Shown: positions 59,077 through 64,000 of the stretch, piece by piece | Layout of the letters: each line of letters opens with the position of its first letter | How positions within the stretch are numbered: the stretch's first letter is position 1 | Assembly (NCBI GenBank): GCA_964653285.1 | Contig: CAZZEX010000015.1 | Span: 4,432-68,431, forward strand | Direction: 5' to 3' | Length of the DNA stretch: 64,000 bases | Source: CAZZEX01 sp964653285 | GTDB taxonomy: Bacteria > Chloroflexota > Anaerolineae > B4-G1 | Notes under the pieces: model-generated | Seen by the model: only the letters and a program-made list of their open reading frames with translations | Told to the model about the DNA's origin: nothing | Database searches by the model: none | Program-made: the position numbers and the translations under genes

Positions 59077-59883
59077 CTACTCCGGCGCTGTGATCAGCGC
59101 ATCCAGTTCGTACCAGGCGCTTTCCAAGTCCTGCGCGGCGAGGATGGGCTGCTCACGTAAGCGGGAGACGGCCTGGGTCAGGCGTGTCTGGATAGCGGTG
59201 ATTGTTTCCTGTTCGCTTTCGGGGCCCAGCGCGGAAGCCTGATCGAGGTGGTTCATCGCCAGCCCTAACGTGGTCTCGGCGTCGCCCATGTTCCCTTCAG
59301 TGAGGTAGAGGTGAGCCTTGAGCACCTCCTGCCAGGTCTGCACCAGGATGATGCGATACTCCAGTGCGTCGAGTTGGGCCGTGACTTGCTCCGAAAACGT
59401 GACGTCCTTTTGCAGCGTGGCGAACTCGTCGCGCAACGTCCCCACTTCCTCCAGGCTGGCATAGTCGCTGGCGATGCCATCTATGGCCGACGACAACTCG
59501 TCCAGTGTTGCCTGCTGCGCAGCCAGTGCTTCGTCCACCCGGCTCAGACCGGCTTCCAGGCTGGCGATGCGCTCGCCTTGTCCGGCCAACTGGCTCTCCA
59601 GGTCGGCGATACGCTGCTGTTGCGCGCTCAAGTTCTCTGTCCACTGCGCGTTGGTCTCGTCCACCTGGCGCTGAAGCAGCGTGAGCCGGACCACGTTGGA
59701 TTGCACCGGGTAGACTAACTGGCGGTAGACCCAGGGAGCGCCAAAGTAGACGGCCGCCGCCAACAAAACGGCGACGACGAAAACAAACAGCACGCGCAAC
59801 AGCACACCCAGCAGGTATCCAATGGTGTGTCCCAGGCGGCTCCATACGTCGGGGGTGTTTTGTGTCTCGTTCATCTTGCTCAT
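59077..59883 (-). CDS. Membrane-anchored coiled-coil protein
   Basis: A 268-aa protein with one strong membrane helix at about residues 22-50 (LLGVLLRVLFVFVVAVLLAAAVYF) followed by a long coiled coil (about 65-180, with ERIASLEAGLSRVDEALAAQQ) and a helical C-terminal part. AAGGAG precedes the ATG. No known domain. It shares the anchor-plus-coiled-coil design with the next gene, and both may form a surface or envelope assembly. Confidence 0.65.
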   Translation of the reverse strand: MSKMNETQNTPDVWSRLGHTIGYLLGVLLRVLFVFVVAVLLAAAVYFGAPWVYRQLVYPVQSNVVRLTLLQRQVDETNAQWTENLSAQQQRIADLESQLAGQGERIASLEAGLSRVDEALAAQQATLDELSSAIDGIASDYASLEEVGTLRDEFATLQKDVTFSEQVTAQLDALEYRIILVQTWQEVLKAHLYLTEGNMGDAETTLGLAMNHLDQASALGPESEQETITAIQTRLTQAVSRLREQPILAAQDLESAWYELDALITAPE

Positions 59884-59914
59884 GGGATTGCTCCTTATTT
59901 CAGTCAGGTTTCAG

Positions 59915-60937
59915 TCAAGGCGTGCCTGTGGGCGTGGGCGAGGGGCGTGGCGTGCGCGTTGGGCGGGATGTGGCTGTAGGAGGCAGAGTTGGCGTGGGAG
60001 TGGGAGTGGGGGGAGCGCCCTGAAATTCGAATAGCAGGTCGCGCAGGCCGTCCAGGAAGGTGTTGAAGCGCTCGGCGGCTGCGCGCACGGTGGCGATGTC
60101 GGTATCCAACTGATCGGCGCGTGTATTCAGCGCATCAACCTCGGCCTGAGTCTGGGTTAGCGCCGTGTCCAGATCATCCACGGCTTGCTCTACGCCGTCC
60201 ATCCGGCCGGTCAATCCCTCCAGGCTGTCCAACCGCTGCCGCAGCCCGTCTATGTCGGATTGGAGCGTGTCGGCCTGGATGGTCAGACGGTCCAGTTTGG
60301 CCTGGGTGCTGACGACTGCTTCGGCCTGTCCAAAGTCCAGCGTGCCGTTGATGCCGCCGATGACGAGCAGGGCCAGAAGCGCGCCGAACAGCCCGCCCAG
60401 CAAGGCGGCAACGGTCAGCCCGGCATAGCCCAGCCAGGCGGATGGTGTAGGAGTGTAGGGGTGTGGGGGTGTGGGAGTGGGTGGCGGTGGTGCATGTGGC
60501 TCTGGCTCCGGCTCTGCTGGCGGCGGTGGTGTGGCCGGTGGAGGCGGCGCTGGGTGTGGTGGTGGTATGTGTGGCTCGGCTTCTGGCTCCGGCTCCGCTG
60601 GCGGCGCTGGTTTGGCCAATGCCTGTTCGGTCGGTGTAGACTCTGGGATAGTTGCATCCATCTCTTTGACCTCCTCCTCTATCTTCTTAATTTCCTCGCT
60701 CTCCCCGACCATCTCGGATTCCAGGATGGCCAGCTCCCCGACCGTCAACCGGTCGGCGATGGCGCGGTACATTTTTTCGCTGACGCCGGGTACAGCCGTG
60801 ATCTCGACTGGTTCTTCGAAGGGATGAACCGTGTCACGATACGTGACGATGCGCTCGGCCAGCGTCGGGCCGATGCCGGGGAGTTGGGTCAACTCCTCGA
60901 CGGTGGCGGTGTTCAAGTTTATCTTTTGTTCAGTCAT
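59915..60937 (-). CDS. ComEA-like helix-hairpin-helix, proline-rich linker, membrane and coiled-coil protein
   Basis: A 340-aa protein from ATG 60937 (GGAGGATACGTA site). Residues 5-65 are a helix-hairpin-helix (INLNTATVEELTQLPGIGPTLAERI, then a second half AVPGVSEKMYRAI), as in ComEA. About 95-175 is a Pro/Glu-rich linker, about 180-205 a membrane helix, about 215-300 a coiled coil and the last 40 residues are Pro/Thr-rich. ComEA proteins have the helix-hairpin-helix outside and after the membrane helix; here it comes first, so topology and role are unclear. Confidence 0.7.
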   Translation of the reverse strand: MTEQKINLNTATVEELTQLPGIGPTLAERIVTYRDTVHPFEEPVEITAVPGVSEKMYRAIADRLTVGELAILESEMVGESEEIKKIEEEVKEMDATIPESTPTEQALAKPAPPAEPEPEAEPHIPPPHPAPPPPATPPPPAEPEPEPHAPPPPTPTPPHPYTPTPSAWLGYAGLTVAALLGGLFGALLALLVIGGINGTLDFGQAEAVVSTQAKLDRLTIQADTLQSDIDGLRQRLDSLEGLTGRMDGVEQAVDDLDTALTQTQAEVDALNTRADQLDTDIATVRAAAERFNTFLDGLRDLLFEFQGAPPTPTPTPTLPPTATSRPTRTPRPSPTPTGTP

Positions 60938-60962
60938 TACGTATCCTCCCAAAGAAAATTAC

Positions 60963-61092
60963 GGCTCTCTGGGAATTCCCGTGGTGCTCCAGGCAACAGC
61001 ACGCCTGAACCGCCACATATGGGCAGAAACCGCCATACGGTACCCATTTTTGGCGTAGAACACCTGTTCGCCACGGCAATTCCCAAAGACCC
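60963..61092. mobile_element. MITE, copy 2, with 22-bp ends and 8-bp target duplication
   Basis: Ends GGCTCTCTGGGAATTCCC.. (60963-60984) and ..GGCAATTCCCAAAGACCC (61071-61092) match the ends of the element at 11075. Flanks are AAAATTAC (60955-60962) and AAGATTAC (61093-61100), a duplication with one change. The interior is unrelated to that of copy 1. Confidence 0.8.
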
Positions 61093-61103
61093 AAGATTAC
61101 GTT

Positions 61104-61934
61104 TCACGGGACCGTGGTCACGCTTTCATCCATCAGGGCTGAATTGGGCACCGTGACGCTGCCCTCTGTAGCAGCGATGACCGCCTTGAGCGGGCCGATG
61201 GCCTCCAGCGTGCCCTGATACCCGCCCACCTCAACCATTTGCCCGACCTCGAACAGGTTCTTGGCGTAGAAGCCGGCCAGCAGGTTGCGCACCGCCTCCC
61301 GGCTGCCCAGCGCGAAGGCCAGCGCCAGCCCTGCCCCGGCCACAGTCAGCAGGTTGCCTAGCACGTCGTTGAGCAGCGTCGTGTTCAGCCCCAACTGGTC
61401 CACGGCCAGGATGGCCGCCATGGCCAGCACGGTGTACTGCACGGCTCGCCCCAGGGCGGCGTGAAACTCGATGCCGCTGCCCGCCGCCAACGCCTGCGTC
61501 CCTTTGCCGAGAAACTGGCCGATGAGCGCGCCACCGACGAGCACGATGGCGGCCCCCAGCACGTGAGGCAGGTAGGCGACGAGCGCGCGCAAGGCCGTGG
61601 CGGCAGTGGTCAGCCCCAGACTCTCGACGGCGACCATCAGAAAGGTCAGGAGCAGCAACCAGTAGATGACTCGGCCCACCAGGTGAGAAGCGGACGCTTT
61701 GATGCCGGCGCGGGCCAGTGCGTCGGCAACGCCGGCCCGCTCGCTCAGACGGTCAAAGCCCAGGCGGGCCAATAGCCGCCTGGTAACCAGTTGGGCCAGC
61801 CAGGCCAGCGGCCAACCGACCAGCAGCAGAATCAGCGCACCGACCAGGTTGGGCAGAAAGGCGGCCACCCGGTTGAGCATCTCGGTCAACGCGCTGGTGA
61901 TAATCTCTAGCCATATTTGTGGGTCCCAGGGCAT
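61104..61934 (-). CDS. MscS-like mechanosensitive channel
   Basis: A 276-aa protein with conserved TM-helix repeats (ALILLLVGWPLAWLAQLVTRRLL, VLGAAIVLVGGALIGQFLGKG) and a short MscS beta domain at the end (ALGSREAVRNLLAGFYAKNLFEVGQMVEVGGYQGTLEAIGPLKAVI, TVPNSALMDESVTTV). It lacks the C-terminal vestibule of E. coli MscS. GAGGAGAA precedes the ATG. Probably a small channel of the inner membrane. Confidence 0.85.
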   Translation of the reverse strand: MPWDPQIWLEIITSALTEMLNRVAAFLPNLVGALILLLVGWPLAWLAQLVTRRLLARLGFDRLSERAGVADALARAGIKASASHLVGRVIYWLLLLTFLMVAVESLGLTTAATALRALVAYLPHVLGAAIVLVGGALIGQFLGKGTQALAAGSGIEFHAALGRAVQYTVLAMAAILAVDQLGLNTTLLNDVLGNLLTVAGAGLALAFALGSREAVRNLLAGFYAKNLFEVGQMVEVGGYQGTLEAIGPLKAVIAATEGSVTVPNSALMDESVTTVP

Positions 61935-62008
61935 AGGATTCTCCTCTCATCAGACAGGGGGAAAGCGCGACGCTGTTCCACGTCGCGCCGTTACCGTTCA
62001 GGTCGCTC

Positions 62009-62119
62009 CCGCCGGGTCGCAGACCCGGCGGCTTTGCAGGGGTATGTGATGTCCAGGAAAGATGTCCTGCTGGTTATCGGCTTCTCTATGGGGCTAGTCG
62101 GGGGTCTGCGACCCCCGAC
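62009..62119. repeat. Pair of 10-bp-stem palindromes
   Basis: CCGCCGGGTC-GCA-GACCCGGCGG (62009-62031) and GTCGGGGGTC-TGC-GACCCCCGAC (62097-62119) lie in the 270-bp gap between the channel gene and the anti-sigma gene. The design, two palindromes with short loops, resembles the units in the DGR region. No gene is supported in this gap. Confidence 0.65.
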
Positions 62120-62206
62120 GAGCGGGGATGTGAACGGTTACGTCGCGCCTGCCCCGGTTTTGCCGATCCTGATTGATGAACTTCATTTTCCTACCTCCTC
62201 AAAGGT

Positions 62207-62560
62207 CTATTTGTCTGCCTTCTTATCGGAGGGAGCGGAAGCAGCAGACGTTCTTCCACTTCCAAGCCGGGCCAGGAACAGCCGCAGGAGCGCAGCCACG
62301 GCTGCCAGCCCGAGTGCCAGCAACTTCAACCCTTCCCGCTTCAGATCATCCCGGCGGAGGCGCGTCTCCAACTGTTGCTCGAACTGCTGCGAGACCTCGA
62401 CCGGCTCTGCCTGCTGCAAGAGCTCCCGTGTCTCGCGCAGCGTTTTGGCGAGGGCCGCACACTTGCGACATTCTCTTAGATGGGTAGCGACGGTAGCCCT
62501 GCTCTCGGCATCGAGCAGACCATCTACGAAATCAACGAGGGGGAGTTCTTGGCACATCAT
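62207..62560 (-). CDS. Zinc-finger anti-sigma factor
   Basis: A 117-aa protein from the ATG pair at 62560/62557 (MMCQELPLVDFVDGLLD). The zinc motif HLRECRKC (HxxxCxxC) identifies the anti-sigma ZAS/HC2 domain. One membrane helix lies at about residues 82-100 (LKLLALGLAAVAALLRLFL). It should bind and silence the ECF sigma factor encoded just upstream. An ATG at 62602, overlapping the sigma gene, is an alternative start. Confidence 0.8.
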   Translation of the reverse strand: MMCQELPLVDFVDGLLDAESRATVATHLRECRKCAALAKTLRETRELLQQAEPVEVSQQFEQQLETRLRRDDLKREGLKLLALGLAAVAALLRLFLARLGSGRTSAASAPSDKKADK

Positions 62561-62591
62561 CGTCTCTTTAGACACCAGAAACGACGAAAAG

Positions 62592-63197
62592 TCACGTCTC
62601 ATCACACGGGGGGAGATTCTCTTGCTCGTAGAGTCCCCGAAAGGCCAGGCGGGCTCGCTGCACACGCATCTTGGCTGCGCTAGAGCCGATCCTCAGCACT
62701 GCGGCGATCTCCTGGTGACTCAGGCCCTGGATGTCGCGCAGGATCAGTGCTTCGCGGCCGGTCTCGCTCAGCCGGTTCAGCGTCTCCTGGATGACGTCCC
62801 GATGCTCGTGGGCAATGGTGGCTTGTTCCGCCGAGGGCGTCGTCGGCAGGAATAGGTCCAGACTTTCCAGGCCTGGTTCCAGGAAGGTGGGCCAGTGGCT
62901 GCGGTGACGCAGTTCGTTCTTGCAGGTGTTGGCGGTGATGCGGTACAGCCAGGTGGAAAAAGAGGACTCGGCCCGAAAGGTAGACAGGCCACGGTAGACC
63001 TTCAGCCATACCTCCTGGGTCACGTCCTCGGCATCGTGGAGGTCGCCCAGGAAGCGGTAGGCCATGTTCATCACCTGGTCGCGGTAGCGGGCTACCAGGG
63101 CGTGGAAAGGGCGAGGGTCGCCTGGCAGCCGCTCTTGACACAGGCGAACCAGTTCCTCGTCCGGCAAGCTCTGACCGTAAGTCGATTCTGCCTGCAT
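62592..63197 (-). CDS. ECF-type RNA polymerase sigma factor
   Basis: A 201-aa protein. Region 2: ALVARYRDQVMNMAYRFLGDLHDAEDVTQEVWLKVYRGLSTFRAESSFSTWLYRITANTCKNELR; region 4: LNRLSETGREALILRDIQGLSHQEIAAVLRIGSSAAKMRVQRARLAFR. The DAED and WLYRI blocks are standard for RpoE-like factors. ATG 63197 (MQAEST) is preferred over the frame start at 63209. It is followed by its probable anti-sigma factor. Confidence 0.92.
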   Translation of the reverse strand: MQAESTYGQSLPDEELVRLCQERLPGDPRPFHALVARYRDQVMNMAYRFLGDLHDAEDVTQEVWLKVYRGLSTFRAESSFSTWLYRITANTCKNELRHRSHWPTFLEPGLESLDLFLPTTPSAEQATIAHEHRDVIQETLNRLSETGREALILRDIQGLSHQEIAAVLRIGSSAAKMRVQRARLAFRGLYEQENLPPCDET

Positions 63198-63253
63198 CCT
63201 GAGCCTCAAAGTCCATGCGAAGAGGTCGGTGGTTTGGGAGGCAGAGGAAAGAG

Positions 63254-63484
63254 TTATCCGCTTCGGTAGGGGGCGCCGGGCGGTTGGATCTGTTCATCGT
63301 CGCCGTGCCCACCGACGATGGTCGTGTCATCCTCGGTGGCAATGACCTTGTCCGCCCGGCACCGGTACTCGATCGTGACGCTGTCCAGCCTACGCCCTTC
63401 CTCCTCGGTGATCACGTGTCCATCGGTGAGGATGGCGATGTCGCGCAGCGTGGCCTTGCTCGGCTCGGCCCACCCCGCAGGCAA
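63254..63484 (-). pseudogene. GroEL fragment
   Basis: The frame KATLRDIAILTDGHVITEEEG, then VTIEYRCRADKVIATEDDTTIVGG matches the apical/intermediate region of GroEL (KAxLQDIAILTGG...KDDTTIV). Only about 60 of 540 residues are present; both ends are cut. Confidence 0.75.
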
Positions 63485-63724
63485 AGGCCTGGGCCAGTCG
63501 TGTGAGCACCTGGACAGAGATACGCCCTGGCCAGCAGTGGCTAATGAACCCCCCCCGAATTTTGCGCAAAATTCAGGTCCGACTCAAACAAAAAGACCGC
63601 TTGTGGGGCAGTCTTCGCTACATCAGATGACCGAGTTGCCTGCGACCAATGACACGGTTCCTGCCGATTGTGGCTCGCTGGGCTGCAGAATGTGGCGGGA
63701 GAATCTGCGCGTAGCCTTGCCCGT
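63485..63724. other. Gene-free stretch before the HDAC-family gene
   Basis: No coding sequence or RNA gene is visible. One perfect 16-bp palindrome, AATTTTGCGCAAAATT, lies at about 63556-63571. Confidence 0.4.
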
Positions 63725-64000
63725 TCAGTCGAACGCTCGCAGATAAGCCACCGCGTTTTCGCCGAGAGTATCCAACAGATATCCCCCCTCCTGCACGATG
63801 ACAGTGGGCAGGTTCAGCCCGGCAATACGCCGGCCGATTTCGCGCAGTCCCTCGGTGGTCACGCGGAACCCGCCAACGGGATCACCTGCCACGATGTCGA
63901 ATCCAGCCGACACGACGAGATACCCGGGTGCAAACGCGCGGATGACGGCGAGGGCAGCATCCAGGGTGATGAGATAGCGTGCATCGTCCGTTCCCTGCGG
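63725..64000 (-). CDS. Histone-deacetylase-family protein, C-terminal part (runs off window)
   Basis: From the window end the minus frame reads TDDARYLITLDAALAVIRAF, PGYLVVSAGFDIVAGDPVGGF, TVIVQEGGYLLDTLGENAVAYL and ends at 63725. The SAGFDIVAGDPVGGF and EGGY motifs, with the zinc-ligand Asp, are those of the HDAC/acetylpolyamine amidohydrolase/AcuC family. These enzymes remove acetyl groups from polyamines or proteins. The N-terminal two thirds are outside the window. Confidence 0.88.
   Translation of the reverse strand, partial: PQGTDDARYLITLDAALAVIRAFAPGYLVVSAGFDIVAGDPVGGFRVTTEGLREIGRRIAGLNLPTVIVQEGGYLLDTLGENAVAYLRAFD

Noticed and set aside
61917..62855. Plus-strand open frame of 312 codons
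   Set aside because: It is antisense to the sigma/anti-sigma genes, which have clear domains; composition is Arg/Ser-rich as expected of a shadow.
63556..63571. Perfect 16-bp palindrome AATTTTGCGCAAAATT as an operator
   Set aside because: It lies in gene-free debris with no promoter or gene start near it; no role can be supported.

Overview
The window looks like a piece of a GC-rich, probably thermophilic or moderately thermophilic member of the Chloroflexota (Anaerolineae-like). This rests on gene content (pst operon with a short Rrf2 remnant, class I xylose isomerase with XylR-type ROK control, archaeal-type MNS ATPases with a C-terminal nuclease-like domain, caspase/EACC1 conflict genes with a diversity-generating retroelement) and on standard TTGACA/TATAAT promoters; no rRNA or marker gene is present, so the assignment is inference. 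The region is strongly rearranged: about a quarter of it is pseudogenes, gene fragments, short palindromic repeats and MITE-like elements.

Layout. 1-3495: a tightly coupled minus-strand operon yhhQ (7-deazaguanine precursor transporter) - DUF6884-like protein - NurA-like nuclease - HerA-like ATPase (cut by the window edge). 3652-5561: a membrane protein, a zinc-ribbon protein and a 142-aa protein whose promoter spacer holds a LexA-like box. 5553-9500: a truncated ATPase, a 584-aa helical protein, and helicase debris. 9521-14273: a truncated Rrf2 regulator behind an intact promoter/operator, then pstS, two MITEs, pstC, pstA, pstB. 14339-16726: tRNA-Ser(GGA), a GNAT/DUF junction, and a full-length ATPase paralogue. 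17099-18529: IS630-type element. 18600-22405: remnant of a diversity-generating retroelement (Avd, reverse transcriptase without its palm) and its target, a caspase-FGE fusion coupled to EACC1. 23017-27389: decayed VWA - TOPRIM - 258-aa module, interrupted by a ykkC-riboswitch-controlled EamA transporter.

27480-50202 is a pentose/hemicellulose locus: broken GH26-like lipoprotein and xylB, DUF4380 protein, xylA, two permease/ATPase sets around a gene with two fused sugar-binding domains, a xylA::ROK recombination scar, a GH3 enzyme, an oligosaccharide (Dpp-type) ABC transporter, a LacI fragment, and a XylR-type ROK repressor with its operator. The genes together would import xylose and oligosaccharides, cleave them and isomerise xylose; the kinase is broken in this copy.

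50490-55722 holds the second decayed copy of the MoxR/TOPRIM/258-aa module, split by a PIN-like/DUF433 toxin-antitoxin pair plus a third ATPase, the insert being bounded by 38-bp direct repeats. 55787-64000: a large APC-USP-USP-DUF389 fusion, two coiled-coil membrane proteins, an MscS-like channel, an ECF sigma factor/anti-sigma pair, a GroEL fragment and the end of a histone-deacetylase-family gene.
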